The notes beneath the pieces were generated by a model. It made no database searches. It had not been told where the DNA came from and saw only the letters and a list, made by a program, of their open reading frames with translations. The position numbers and the translations under genes are program-made. From NCBI GenBank assembly GCA_028279305.1, contig JANQOA010000203.1, positions 1 through 64,000 on the forward strand: a DNA stretch of 64,000 nucleotides, read 5' to 3'. Of the stretch, positions 1 through 8,691 are shown one piece after another (position 1 is the stretch's first letter; each line of letters starts with the position of its first letter). The DNA is from Pseudomonadales bacterium (GTDB lineage Bacteria > Pseudomonadota > Gammaproteobacteria > Pseudomonadales > Azotimanducaceae).

Positions 1-310
1 ACCACTCCAGCAAAGCGCCGATGGTGCGGATGAGCAGATGCAGCGCATTGCGCAGGTCCCAGCCGTTGATGTCAATCTCGTCCACAATAGGGTATTCGAT
101 AACGTCGTGGCGGTACTCCACATCAAAGGAGAGATACCAATCCCTTGGGTGGACGTAAATGAAGCGCACATCGTAGTCGGAATCCGGAGAGGCGAACCCC
201 CAGGCGCGCGAGCCGGATTCAGCACAATAGATAATGCGCACATCATGCTCCAGTTCACAGGCATCCAGGCGCTGAATAATCTCCGCCCGGACCGTTGCGC
301 TGATCTGCAT
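1..310 (-). CDS. Nucleotidyltransferase, RlaP-like (partial, 3' end outside window)
   Basis: The reading frame starts at the ATG complementary to 308-310 and runs off the left edge, so about 103 codons are visible. The N-terminal part reads MQISATVRAEI and is followed by the polymerase-beta-superfamily signature G-S-R-A-W-G-F, then S-D-Y-D-V-R, where the two aspartates are the expected metal ligands; a segment R-F-I-Y-V-H-P follows. This pattern is that of the predicted nucleotidyltransferases linked to RNA repair (RlaP type). Its ATG overlaps the stop codon of the phosphatase gene at 310-756 (ATGA), so the two are translationally coupled. Substrate is not known; the RNA-repair role is inferred from family and neighbour. 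Confidence 0.8.
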   Translation of the reverse strand, partial: MQISATVRAEIIQRLDACELEHDVRIIYCAESGSRAWGFASPDSDYDVRFIYVHPRDWYLSFDVEYRHDVIEYPIVDEIDINGWDLRNALHLLIRTIGALLEW

Positions 311-756
311 CAAAAGTCTCCTTCGGCAACCTGGAAACAGGGTATGCCCAACTGCCGCCACATGCGGACTACGGAGTTACGGTCGTCAAAAACGGCACAG
401 GCGGTTTCGGAGAATCTGTATTTTAACGCCCACTCCTTTTTCAGGATGTCGTCAGCGCGGTTATCCGCGGCCGAGCGCATCAGCAGCTTATGGTAGGGGA
501 CCGCGTATTTACTCAGCCAGCCCCGGGTTTCGAGTTCCACTGCGTCGCTGCGGGCACTGACAATCCAGATCTGATACCCCGCGTCGAACAGTGCCCGCAG
601 CACGTTCGCTACAGCCTCATTCGGCGGATCGAGCAGGGATGCTTTGTTGAAGCTGTGCCAGTCCGGCCTGCCGCCGCGCAACAGGCCGCGCCGGTGCTCA
701 ACCAGGGCAAGCGTACCGTCCATGTCGAATATATAGGTGTTTTTGCTGTTTTCCAT
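310..756 (-). CDS. HAD-superfamily phosphatase, polynucleotide kinase 3'-phosphatase type
   Basis: A 148-residue single-domain protein. The HAD motif I is at residues 10-15 (F-D-M-D-G-T), giving the nucleophile and acid/base aspartates. Motif II is the serine in I-V-S-A-R, and the C-terminal part reads V-F-D-D-R-N-S-V-V-R-M-W-R, then Q-V-A-E-G-D-F. That ending closely matches the 3'-phosphatase domain of T4-type polynucleotide kinase as remembered, but there is no kinase domain. Its expected reaction is removal of 3'-phosphates (or 2',3'-cyclic phosphates) from nucleic-acid ends in the cytoplasm. Coupling by ATGA overlap to an RlaP-like nucleotidyltransferase supports a nucleic-acid end-processing role. 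A generic nucleotide phosphatase is the main alternative. Confidence 0.82.
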   Translation of the reverse strand: MENSKNTYIFDMDGTLALVEHRRGLLRGGRPDWHSFNKASLLDPPNEAVANVLRALFDAGYQIWIVSARSDAVELETRGWLSKYAVPYHKLLMRSAADNRADDILKKEWALKYRFSETACAVFDDRNSVVRMWRQLGIPCFQVAEGDF

Positions 757-868
757 GGCGCTATCCTAGGAGAAGGGGGTGCATCCGCGCCACTGTAACG
801 TCAGCCGTCTCCGGCCGCGGCGGCGCAATGCGGCGGCACCCGTTTATACCTGACGGGGAAACATGATC

Positions 869-912
869 TTGACTTTTTAGGTAGAACTACCTATTTTAGG
901 TAATTCTACCTA
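869..912 (+). promoter_or_regulatory. Promoter with two palindromic repressor sites upstream of the GMC oxidoreductase gene
   Basis: A -35 box TTGACT (869-874) is followed after 17 bases by a -10-like TATTTT (892-897). Two similar 16-base palindromes lie over this promoter: TAGGTAGAACTACCTA at 878-893, in the spacer, and TAGGTAATTCTACCTA at 897-912, just after the -10. Their starts are 19 bases apart, about two helical turns. The arrangement fits a dimeric repressor, most simply the TetR-family product of 2429-3082. The binding partner is inferred. Confidence 0.7.
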
Positions 913-926
913 ACAGGAGGCTGGCT

Positions 927-2405
927 GTGAACAGAAAACCCAGGCACATCGTTATTGTTGGCGGCGGTACGTCAGGTGCCGTGCTGGCGGCGCGGCTCAG
1001 CGAGAATCAGGACATTGAGGTTACGCTGCTGGAAGCGGGAGGTGATCACGACGCTTATGCCGCCACCATGAAAGAACCAGCCCGGGCGGCGGAAATCTGG
1101 ACCGAGGCATCCAGTCTGGCAATTACGCCGATGCTGACGGAGGCGCGTCCGATACCCATGGTGCAGGGGCGTATTCTCGGCGGAACATCAGCCATTAACG
1201 GGCTTGCCACTTTGCGGGGCCTGCCCGGGGACTATGATCAATGGGCAGCGGCCGGCCTCGAGGGCTGGGCATGGGATGACGTTGCGGACACCTTTATAGC
1301 GGCCGAATCGGATGCGGACTTCCCCGCTTCGCCGCTGCACGGCCATGACGGCCCGCTGCCGGTGCGCCGGTGGCGGCGGGAAGAAATCAGCCGCGCGCAG
1401 CTGGCCTATCTGGACGGTATGGTGGAAACCGGCAACCCCGCCGTGACCGATGTAAACGACCCCTCCCAACTGCCTGGGGTGGGCATCTTCCCGGTGACCA
1501 TAGACGAACACGGCAATCGCGTGTCCACCAGCCTGGCCTATCTGACAGCCGCAGTCAGAGCCAGGGACAATCTGCAGGTGCGGACCGGTGCTGAGGTCTC
1601 CAGGCTTGCGGTTAACGGTGACCGCGTGACCGGCGTGACCCTTGCCACGGGTGAGGAGCTTACGGCTGATGAGGTGGTGGTTTCAGCCGGTGCGCTGTGG
1701 ACCCCTTTATTGCTTATGCGGTCCGGTATCGGCCCGGCGGCGCACTTGTCTGAGTATGGCATTGAGGTGCACGCAAACCTGCCGGTGGGTGAAACGATGA
1801 GTGATCATCTCGGCCCCGGCATAACCTATCGCCATGAGGGCGCCAGGGGAGGTGTTGCGGGTCCGGCTCAGGTGGTGCTTGTGGGTGCGTCCAACGGCAA
1901 AGATGTTGATTACCACGCTTTTCCCATTGCACCCGGCCCAAGCGGGGGCCCCACCGTGTTTAACATGGCGGTATTTCTTATGCGCTCATCCGGCCGCGGC
2001 AGTGTGAAACTGGGTGGCACCCTGGATGCTGATCCTGTGATTACAGCCCCGCCGCTGCCGGCAGACGGTTTTGATCGTCTGCGGCACGCTTTCGACCGAC
2101 TGGCGCAATGGGAGCGGTCGGCGCCGGCCAGGGCGTTGGGTTGCGAGCAGATAGACTCCCTTGATCTCAACGCGCCTGAAGCGGCGGCGGCAGCTTTTGA
2201 GCGCTTTCCCATGAGTTATGCTCATATGGTGGGCACGTGCCCCATGGGAGCCGTGCTGGATGCGGACTGCAGGGTGCTGGGGTTGCGCGGGGTCAGGGTT
2301 GCTGATGCTTCCGTTATGCCGACCATTCCGTCGGGCAATACTTATCTCGGCTGCGTGATGGTGGCGGAGCGGATTGCGCGCAAGATGATGGCTGAGGCAT
2401 CATAA
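927..2405 (+). CDS. GMC-family flavin-dependent oxidoreductase
   Basis: A 492-residue protein starting with GTG, chosen because AGGAGG lies a proper distance upstream. The N-terminal FAD-binding motif is I-V-I-V-G-G-G-T-S-G (residues 8-17) with an acidic end of strand 2 (L-L-E-A-G). The GMC signature is seen around G-R-I-L-G-G-T-S-A-I-N-G, and the C-terminal domain has H-M-V-G-T-C-P-M-G and a final P-S-G-N-T-Y segment typical of the family. Such enzymes oxidise alcohols or similar substrates with FAD. It is somewhat shorter than the usual 530-560 residues. The substrate cannot be read from the sequence. It is followed after 23 bases by a TetR regulator, and both are probably expressed from the palindrome-covered promoter. 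Confidence 0.9.
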   Translation: MNRKPRHIVIVGGGTSGAVLAARLSENQDIEVTLLEAGGDHDAYAATMKEPARAAEIWTEASSLAITPMLTEARPIPMVQGRILGGTSAINGLATLRGLPGDYDQWAAAGLEGWAWDDVADTFIAAESDADFPASPLHGHDGPLPVRRWRREEISRAQLAYLDGMVETGNPAVTDVNDPSQLPGVGIFPVTIDEHGNRVSTSLAYLTAAVRARDNLQVRTGAEVSRLAVNGDRVTGVTLATGEELTADEVVVSAGALWTPLLLMRSGIGPAAHLSEYGIEVHANLPVGETMSDHLGPGITYRHEGARGGVAGPAQVVLVGASNGKDVDYHAFPIAPGPSGGPTVFNMAVFLMRSSGRGSVKLGGTLDADPVITAPPLPADGFDRLRHAFDRLAQWERSAPARALGCEQIDSLDLNAPEAAAAAFERFPMSYAHMVGTCPMGAVLDADCRVLGLRGVRVADASVMPTIPSGNTYLGCVMVAERIARKMMAEAS

Positions 2406-2428
2406 CAGCCCGTCAGCGCGGATCTCCC

Positions 2429-3082
2429 ATGAACAAACGTGTGCCCACAGCCGAGCGGATTCTTGCCGCCAGCCGCCGGCTGTTCAACAGGAAGGGTTAT
2501 GCCGCAACCTCACTGACGGAAATTGCCGGGGCGGTGGGCATTTCCCAGGGTAATCTTTCCTATCACTTTCCGACCAAACGGGATCTGGTCACCAGGCTGG
2601 AGCAGGACGCACGGCAACGCGCCCGTGCACGGTGGGCTTCACTGCAGCCCGGTCCGGTGGCGGACGACTATGTGAAGCATCTGCTGTTTGCCATGAACTT
2701 ATTGTGGGAAAACCGCTTTGTATTCCGTGACCGCTCACAGTTCGGCGAGGATAACGGCGCTGGGCAGGGTGATGCGGAAATGGCCGCTGACTTTGCTGAA
2801 CTCCATGGATTGTTGCAACGGATTGAGGCGGAAAACATGTTCCGGCGTGACCTGGAATTGGATCTGGAGGTGCTGACCCGCTCCCTCTGGATCATCAGCC
2901 GCTACTGGATGGACCACCTGCACGAATACGAAGGCCGGGAAGAAATCACCTGGGACGATCAGGAACGCGGTATTCAGCATCACTTTGCGGTGCTGCTGCC
3001 GTGCCTGCTGGCGCCGGCGCGTAAAACCTTTCAGGACGCATTAGCCAGGTTGTCGCGGAGCACATCCGAGTTAAAGCCATGA
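2429..3082 (+). CDS. TetR-family transcriptional regulator
   Basis: A 217-residue protein with the N-terminal helix-turn-helix of the TetR family: R-I-L-A-A-S-R-R-L-F-N-R-K-G-Y, then T-S-L-T-E-I-A, G-N-L-S-Y-H-F-P-T-K in about residues 10-55. The remainder is a helical ligand-binding domain with many acidic and aromatic residues (W-E-N-R-F-V-F-R-D-R). It lies 23 bases behind the GMC oxidoreductase gene on the same strand and is likely cotranscribed with it, so it is the natural candidate for the two TAGGTA palindromes at 878-912. Autoregulation of the pair is inferred. Confidence 0.9.
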   Translation: MNKRVPTAERILAASRRLFNRKGYAATSLTEIAGAVGISQGNLSYHFPTKRDLVTRLEQDARQRARARWASLQPGPVADDYVKHLLFAMNLLWENRFVFRDRSQFGEDNGAGQGDAEMAADFAELHGLLQRIEAENMFRRDLELDLEVLTRSLWIISRYWMDHLHEYEGREEITWDDQERGIQHHFAVLLPCLLAPARKTFQDALARLSRSTSELKP

Positions 3083-3130
3083 CTGTCTCACCGCTGCGAC
3101 GCAAAAGTTGCCCCTGAACCTCTCTGAGCT

Positions 3131-4519
3131 TCAGGTCGCGCACAGCCGTTCGACATTCTCCATAGCAGCCTGATAGTTCTGCATCATCACTCCAAAAGAT
3201 GCCTGCACCTGAGGATCATCCATGTATTGCGGAATCGAGCGGCCGGGATTCAGCCGCGAAGCGGCGCTCCAGTCTGCGATCTCGCTGACCTCCCGCCGCG
3301 CCATTTCTGCCGGGAGACCAACCCGGGTGATATTTAAGGTTCCCTGGATGTCGCCGGTTCTGGGTAAGGGCGGGCAGAGCCTGTTCTTCTCTTCCAGGGT
3401 CATATCAAGGGATTCAACAAAGCCGATAACAGCAGCGCTCCAAGGTGCTACCCCCAAGGTGGTGAAGTGCATATTGATTTTGTTTTCCTCGAATATGGGC
3501 ACTGCCGGAGCGTTGCTCAGTCCTGCCGCGGTGCAATCCACATAGACACGACCCGCTTCGGTTGCAACTTCGCCTTGTTCCAGTTGCATCCGCTTGCGAC
3601 TTATCCCATGTACATGACCTTTGCGAATCACCTGTTCGATCTCACGCAACCCGGCCAGCTCAGGCAAGGAGATGGTGGCGCCGCGGTTAACAAAAGCATC
3701 CAGCCGCGGATCCAGACGGACGGACACACCAGCCGCCTCCAGGCGGAGATTGTAATCAAGAGAGCTGGTAGCTTCGGCTGCAGCCTGTACGGTCGCGGCC
3801 TGCATTTTTACCATGTTAGCGGAGAGGGTCAGCGGTTGCGTGTATGCGCGCTCCGTCATCCAGGATTCCCGCGGCCGTATCCAACAGATCTTATCCGGCG
3901 CAAGGCCTTGCTGCATGAGCCAGAAACAGACGTCCATGGAGGTTTTTCCGGCGCCAATCACGGTGAACCCGACGGCATCGACGACATCAACCAGTTCATT
4001 AGGGGTAACAACGTTGACATCCTCGTCACTTTGAAAGGGCCGTCGGTGGCGCGAGGGAATCGAGGACTGCACCAGGGACGCGTCGACTAATGCGCGGCGT
4101 ATCCGTACGCGGGTTTGTTTGCCGCTGATATTGCAACGGATTATGTGGTCGCCGTCCTCGTGGCCAACATATTCACTGGCTGCGTGAAATTGGATGCGTC
4201 CGCTGGGCAGGAAAACCTCGTGCAGCACCCGTTGGTAGTAGTGATTAATTTCCGCCGCGCCGGCGCGTTCATAAAATCCCTCGTTAATACCCGAGGTGTC
4301 GATACGATCGCGGCCCAGCGGTAGTGAGTTAACGCCGTAGTAAGCGGAGGGTTGGTGCAACTCGACAAATGGGTAAGCGTCCACCCAATGTCCGCCTGGC
4401 TGGTGGCGGCGATCGACGATTACAAATTCTTCATGACTGGCGGAAAGCAGGGCGTCCGTGAACGCCATGCCCGTAGCGCCGGCACCGATCACAAGGTAAT
4501 CCGTTTCGAGGGATCCCAT
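3131..4519 (-). CDS. FAD/NAD(P)-binding flavoprotein, probably Fur-regulated
   Basis: A 462-residue protein with two Rossmann motifs: V-I-G-A-G-A-T-G-M-A-F at residues 10-20 for FAD, and T-V-I-G-A-G-K-T-S-M-D near 186-196 for NAD(P)H. The strand after the first motif ends in V-D-R, followed by R-R-H-Q-P-G-G-H-W, a pattern common in class B type flavin monooxygenases. It is transcribed away from the siderophore receptor at 4636, and the two Fur-box-like sites at 4547-4612 lie between the two genes. A role in siderophore-linked redox chemistry (iron release or ligand oxidation) is inferred from this. The exact reaction is unknown, and the protein is not clearly a hydroxamate N-monooxygenase. 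Confidence 0.72.
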   Translation of the reverse strand: MGSLETDYLVIGAGATGMAFTDALLSASHEEFVIVDRRHQPGGHWVDAYPFVELHQPSAYYGVNSLPLGRDRIDTSGINEGFYERAGAAEINHYYQRVLHEVFLPSGRIQFHAASEYVGHEDGDHIIRCNISGKQTRVRIRRALVDASLVQSSIPSRHRRPFQSDEDVNVVTPNELVDVVDAVGFTVIGAGKTSMDVCFWLMQQGLAPDKICWIRPRESWMTERAYTQPLTLSANMVKMQAATVQAAAEATSSLDYNLRLEAAGVSVRLDPRLDAFVNRGATISLPELAGLREIEQVIRKGHVHGISRKRMQLEQGEVATEAGRVYVDCTAAGLSNAPAVPIFEENKINMHFTTLGVAPWSAAVIGFVESLDMTLEEKNRLCPPLPRTGDIQGTLNITRVGLPAEMARREVSEIADWSAASRLNPGRSIPQYMDDPQVQASFGVMMQNYQAAMENVERLCAT

Positions 4520-4546
4520 GATGGTTCCTCTGTCTGTCGTATATGT

Positions 4547-4565
4547 AAATGATAATTATTCGCAT
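4547..4565. promoter_or_regulatory. Fur-box-like site 1
   Basis: AAATGATAATTATTCGCAT matches the Fur consensus core (GATAAT repeats) in its left half. It lies about 30 bases upstream of the flavoprotein start (4519, minus strand) and so is placed to control that gene. Confidence 0.6.
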
Positions 4566-4593
4566 TAAAAATTGCTAGTGCGATTGATTATTT

Positions 4594-4612
4594 AATGCAA
4601 ATGATTATCATT
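4594..4612. promoter_or_regulatory. Fur-box-like site 2
   Basis: AATGCAAATGATTATCATT contains TGATTATCA and resembles the canonical 19-base Fur box. It ends 23 bases before the GTG start of the siderophore receptor at 4636. Iron-dependent repression of the receptor operon is the likely outcome. Confidence 0.75.
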
Positions 4613-4635
4613 TAAAAAAACATTGGAAAGGTGTT

Positions 4636-6750
4636 GTGATTAACCCCAGACTATTACTTCCGGTCTTTGTTTTAGTGGTATTCCCCGACGATATCAGCGT
4701 CGCACAGGCTGAAGAGCTTGTCGAGGAAATGGTAATCAAAGGCTATCGGGATGATTCCCCGGATATTGGGCGGAACAGTCTGCGGCCCAAAGAACTGCCA
4801 CGCTCAGTGCAGATCATCAGTGATGAACTCATCGAAGCCGTGCAGCCGTATGCCATCGAGGATGTGCTGACTCTGGCGTCAAATACCGCGTTTTTGGGTG
4901 ACAACGACGGCCGCGAAAACTCTTTTGTGATGAGAGGTTTTCAGGGTACACCGGTCTTGCGGGACGGTTTTCGAGTGGAGTCATTTGGCGGGGTTACCGA
5001 TCCGGAACTTTTTAACATAGAGCGCATGGAAATACTCAAAGGTCCGGATTCGATTCTGTATGGAGAATCGAACCCCGGCGGATTGGTCAATCTTGTCGCT
5101 AAACGGCCTTTGCAGGAAAACCACGGCAGTGTTTCGGTGGCGGCAAGTTCTTACAACTCTATTGAGCCGCGGGTTGATCTGGGTGGCGGCTCGGAACGAG
5201 TGCGTTTCCGCATTTTAGGCTTATACAGCCAGGATGATGGGTGGCGGGACTACGATAACGAAAACGAACGACTGTTTATTGCGCCCTCGGTGCGCTTGCA
5301 GATCGGCGAGGCAAGCGAACTCACGCTGATTGCGGAAATCACGGAAGATGATTATCAAGCGGACTTCGGCACGGCCATAGATCTCGACGGGGACCTGATT
5401 GCGGATCCGGAACAGGTAAACAACCACCCGGTGGACACAATAGACCGCCACCATCATATGTACGGCTTTGACCTCGAGCACCGCTTCAACGACGTCTGGT
5501 CAGCGGGTGCAAGGTTGCGGGTAATTGATTCCGGCTACGACTACAGTGCATTGTTCCTGCCGTTTGGTCTGGATCAGGACACGCTCTTTTACTTCCGCGT
5601 GCCGGCCCAGCAGGAACAGGCGAATGAAGAAACAGCGTTGCAGATTAATGTGGCGGGTGATTTTCAGATAGGTGGGATGCGCAACCGGCTGTTTGCCGGT
5701 TTTGATTATCGAGAGTCCGAAACCGAGAACCAGACCCGCTTTAATCCGGGCGCGCCCTCGTTTCTTGACTGGCGTAATCCGGACTATTCCGAGTTGCCGC
5801 CGGCTGAGGCGGACATCCCCATCGCCGACGGCTTCTACTCTAACGAAGATATTGAACGGCGCGGCTTTTTTGTCCAGAACCATTTGAGTGTCACCGACGC
5901 GTTAACTTTGAGCGCGGGCCTGCGCTATGATGACTTTGACCGTGACCCGAAAACAGGGTCTTCGACCAGTCCGCAGGATGACAGTGAAACAAGTTTTCAA
6001 GCCGGTGCGGTGTACGCCTTTACCGATGCTGTTTCCGGCTTTGTCAGCTATTCCGAGTCATTTGCGCCCAACTTTGATCTGGATGTAAATAACCAGGTAC
6101 TGCCGCCGGAGACGGGTGAGGGTTTTGAAGTGGGTATCAAAGCAGATCTGTTTGGCGGCGGGCTGGCTCTGACGGCTGCGGTTTTTGATATTACCAAGCA
6201 GAACGTGTCGACTGCCGATCCCAACGCTCAAGCGACGGATCCCAACCCGTTCGGTTCCATCGCCAACGGTGAGCAGGAGAGCCGGGGGTTCGAAGTTGAC
6301 TTCAGCGGCCAGTTGTCGCAGCGCTGGCAGGCGTTTGGTTCTTACGGTTACACGGACTCGGAGATTACTAAATCCAACAACGGTGACGAAGGTCTGCCGG
6401 TGGTAGGTGCGCCGGAACACACCGCGGCATTGTGGTTGAGTTATGCGTTCAGCGGCGCCATGGATGGATTGGTCTTCAGCTTCGGTGTGCAACATGTGGG
6501 TGAGCGGCTGGTGCTGGGTGATCCCGACGGTAACGGTGACAACAGCGACAAGGTCGAGTTAGACAGCCACACCCTGCTAAATGCCGCTGTAAACTATGCC
6601 CGCAACAATTGGGAATTTGCTCTGAACTTGAACAACATCACTGATGAAGAGTACGTTGACGCGGCGTGGGGTGGATTAAGCAGGAGTGTCCATGCGGGTG
6701 CGCCTTTTGAAGCCGCTGCAACGGTGACCTATAACTTTGATGTAAATTAG
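4636..6750 (+). CDS. TonB-dependent siderophore receptor
   Basis: A 704-residue outer-membrane receptor. It starts with GTG behind GGAAAGG; residues 1-25 form a signal peptide ending near V-A-Q-A. A TonB-box-like stretch E-E-M-V-I-K-G follows, then the plug domain with S-F-V-M-R-G-F and V-L-R-D-G-F, the E-I-L-K-G-P-D-S-I-L-Y-G block and P-G-G-L-V-N, features of the siderophore-receptor subfamily (FhuA/FpvA-like). The barrel covers roughly residues 200-704. It is followed after only 5 bases by the DUF3649/PepSY/DUF3325 genes, which in other proteobacteria form a ferri-siderophore reductase set. A Fur-box-like site lies just upstream. The ligand is unknown, and no siderophore-synthesis gene is present here. 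Confidence 0.92.
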   Translation: MINPRLLLPVFVLVVFPDDISVAQAEELVEEMVIKGYRDDSPDIGRNSLRPKELPRSVQIISDELIEAVQPYAIEDVLTLASNTAFLGDNDGRENSFVMRGFQGTPVLRDGFRVESFGGVTDPELFNIERMEILKGPDSILYGESNPGGLVNLVAKRPLQENHGSVSVAASSYNSIEPRVDLGGGSERVRFRILGLYSQDDGWRDYDNENERLFIAPSVRLQIGEASELTLIAEITEDDYQADFGTAIDLDGDLIADPEQVNNHPVDTIDRHHHMYGFDLEHRFNDVWSAGARLRVIDSGYDYSALFLPFGLDQDTLFYFRVPAQQEQANEETALQINVAGDFQIGGMRNRLFAGFDYRESETENQTRFNPGAPSFLDWRNPDYSELPPAEADIPIADGFYSNEDIERRGFFVQNHLSVTDALTLSAGLRYDDFDRDPKTGSSTSPQDDSETSFQAGAVYAFTDAVSGFVSYSESFAPNFDLDVNNQVLPPETGEGFEVGIKADLFGGGLALTAAVFDITKQNVSTADPNAQATDPNPFGSIANGEQESRGFEVDFSGQLSQRWQAFGSYGYTDSEITKSNNGDEGLPVVGAPEHTAALWLSYAFSGAMDGLVFSFGVQHVGERLVLGDPDGNGDNSDKVELDSHTLLNAAVNYARNNWEFALNLNNITDEEYVDAAWGGLSRSVHAGAPFEAAATVTYNFDVN

Positions 6751-6755
6751 CCAGG

Positions 6756-7046
6756 GTGATGACGGCACGAGGTGAAAAATGGGTTCGTATTGTGCTCGCT
6801 GGACCATGGACCCTGGTGGCGTCGTTTGTTGTTATGGCAAGCCTGGCCACCTGGCTGCCGGATGGTAAAGCCAGGGTGGACAATCTTATTGTGCCGCTGG
6901 TCGCCTACCCGTTAATCTGGGGTGTACTGTTTTTCCATGCGGTGCTGGCAAAAAATTTGTGGCGGGCTGTGTCTGTTAACTTTGCCCTGACGGCGGTCTG
7001 CGCCGTCTTGCTTGTGCAGCACTTTGTTGCGGTCAGCGGCGGTTAG
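6756..7046 (+). CDS. Small membrane protein, DUF3649-like
   Basis: A 96-residue protein with about three hydrophobic segments (residues 12-32, 42-62, 70-90). It starts at GTG 6756 or the next codon ATG 6759; no strong ribosome site separates the two. Position between a siderophore receptor and a PepSY-domain membrane protein, length and hydrophobicity match the DUF3649 proteins found in such operons. Individual function is unknown; it probably helps the PepSY protein in the inner membrane. Confidence 0.7.
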   Translation: MMTARGEKWVRIVLAGPWTLVASFVVMASLATWLPDGKARVDNLIVPLVAYPLIWGVLFFHAVLAKNLWRAVSVNFALTAVCAVLLVQHFVAVSGG

Positions 7047-7086
7047 CAAACACAAATGGCGGTATAAATGATAAAGGCGGGTAACA

Positions 7087-8691
7087 TTGTTTAAGTTGGA
7101 TCAAGACAACACCAAAACACTGGTCACCGTACACGGCTGGTCCGGTGTTTCCCTAGGGATTTTGCTCTACGCTGTACTTGTCACCGGCATGGTCGCCGTG
7201 CTTGCAGAGGAGATCGGCCACTGGTCGAACGGCATCATATCTGAAGCCAATCCGCTGGCCGCTTCAGCCACGGACGAGACCCCCATCCAGGATATTGTCG
7301 ATAGCCTGGTGCCGGAAGTAGAACCGCAATACCTGGACGAGGTCGCGCTGGGGACTACAACCACTGGCGCTCTGTCGGTGTTTTTCCATAAGCACCGGAC
7401 TAACGAAGATGGCGTTGTTGAAGAAGTGGGCACCCGGTTCGAAGTTGATCGTGAATCGGGTCAAGTGCTTGATGTAAGCCACGGCACCGGGCTGCAAATG
7501 TTTGAAACAGATGAAGACCGGGCGCTGAGCCGTTTTCTTGTGAGTGTGCACACTGAACTGCATCTTCCCCGGCCCTGGGGTCTTATCCTCACAGGCATTC
7601 TCGGACTGGCGATGCTGGTTGCCGCCGTATCGGGACTGTTGATGCACCGTCATCTGTTCAGGGATATGTTTACTCTGCGCCGCAAAGGCAACCCGGTGCT
7701 GGTGGCAAAAGACGCCCACACTGTTGCGGGTTCCTGGGGCTTGCCGTTTGCGTTTGTGCTTGCGTTTACCGGCAGCTTCTTCAGCTTTGCGGGATCCATT
7801 GGTTTGCCGCTGATGGCCATGGTGGGCTTTGGCGGCGACCAGGAAGCGATGTTTGAGGTTATGCTGGGCTCGGAAGCGCCGGAAGATCCGACCCCAACGG
7901 AACCCTGGGTTATCGACCGTATACTGCAGCACGCGCAAACTGAATTGGACGGCTCCCCGACGTTTGTTGTGACTCAGCATTTTGGCCGCGCAGATGCCAT
8001 GGTCACTGTATTCCTCGAACCCAGCGACGGCGCGCTGGCCGGCATCAACCTGGTCTATTCGGGCGCCACCGGTGATTTTGAAAAGGTGAAACCGGTTTTT
8101 GGTCAGGAAGAAAGTGTTGGCTCCGGTTTGTTCGATCTGATGGGGCCGCTCCATTTTGGCAACTTTCTGGGATTGTTCTCCAAGTCGATCTGGCTGGCAC
8201 TGGGATTTGCCATGTGTTACGTGACGATCACTGGCACCAACATGTGGCTTGAACGGCGCGGCGCTGAGAGTTTCAGAGCATTGAGATTTTTGATGGCAGT
8301 GGTGACTTATGGTCTGCCGGTGGCACTGATCGGTTCAGCGGTTGCCTTCTTCCTAACCATAGGCACGGGCTCAGCGTCGTTCTGGACTCCTCTGGGTTTT
8401 GTAGTCGCTTCCGCGGTTGTACTGGCTTATGCCGCCGTTATTCGTAACCCGGCTCTAATCAACCGCCATCTGGCGTACGCCCTGTTGGTGGGCAGTTCCG
8501 GTACGGTGATTTTGCGGGTGTTGACAGGTCCTGGTTGGATCGAAGCGCTGGCCTCGGGGCAATTCATTATCGTTACGATCGACATGCTGCTACTGACGGT
8601 GAGTGCAGCGTTGGCCTGGCAGCTGAGAAGCGCGTCTTCCACGCGGGATGGTGTTGTCAGCGAACCCGGCGCTGGCAACATTGCAGCCTGA
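7087..8691 (+). CDS. PepSY-associated transmembrane protein, siderophore-iron reductase type (FpvG/PiuB-like)
   Basis: A 534-residue inner-membrane protein with a PepSY_TM layout: first membrane segment at residues 17-38 after T-V-H-G-W-S-G, a large periplasmic part, a second segment after S-V-H-T-E-L-H-L-P, a third after D-A-H-T-V-A-G-S-W-G, and several more toward the C terminus. The paired histidines in V-H-G-W, V-H-T-E-L-H and A-H-T fit heme or metal binding at the membrane. In pseudomonads, relatives (FpvG) reduce ferri-siderophores in the periplasm. The start is TTG, with a GGCGG-like ribosome site a few bases upstream; no better in-frame start precedes the conserved T-V-H-G-W. Confidence 0.85.
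   Translation: MFKLDQDNTKTLVTVHGWSGVSLGILLYAVLVTGMVAVLAEEIGHWSNGIISEANPLAASATDETPIQDIVDSLVPEVEPQYLDEVALGTTTTGALSVFFHKHRTNEDGVVEEVGTRFEVDRESGQVLDVSHGTGLQMFETDEDRALSRFLVSVHTELHLPRPWGLILTGILGLAMLVAAVSGLLMHRHLFRDMFTLRRKGNPVLVAKDAHTVAGSWGLPFAFVLAFTGSFFSFAGSIGLPLMAMVGFGGDQEAMFEVMLGSEAPEDPTPTEPWVIDRILQHAQTELDGSPTFVVTQHFGRADAMVTVFLEPSDGALAGINLVYSGATGDFEKVKPVFGQEESVGSGLFDLMGPLHFGNFLGLFSKSIWLALGFAMCYVTITGTNMWLERRGAESFRALRFLMAVVTYGLPVALIGSAVAFFLTIGTGSASFWTPLGFVVASAVVLAYAAVIRNPALINRHLAYALLVGSSGTVILRVLTGPGWIEALASGQFIIVTIDMLLLTVSAALAWQLRSASSTRDGVVSEPGAGNIAA

Noticed and set aside
7264..8154. 296-residue minus-strand frame inside the PepSY gene
   Set aside because: Composition is that of an antisense shadow (Gln, His and Arg rich) and the plus-strand protein has clear domains.
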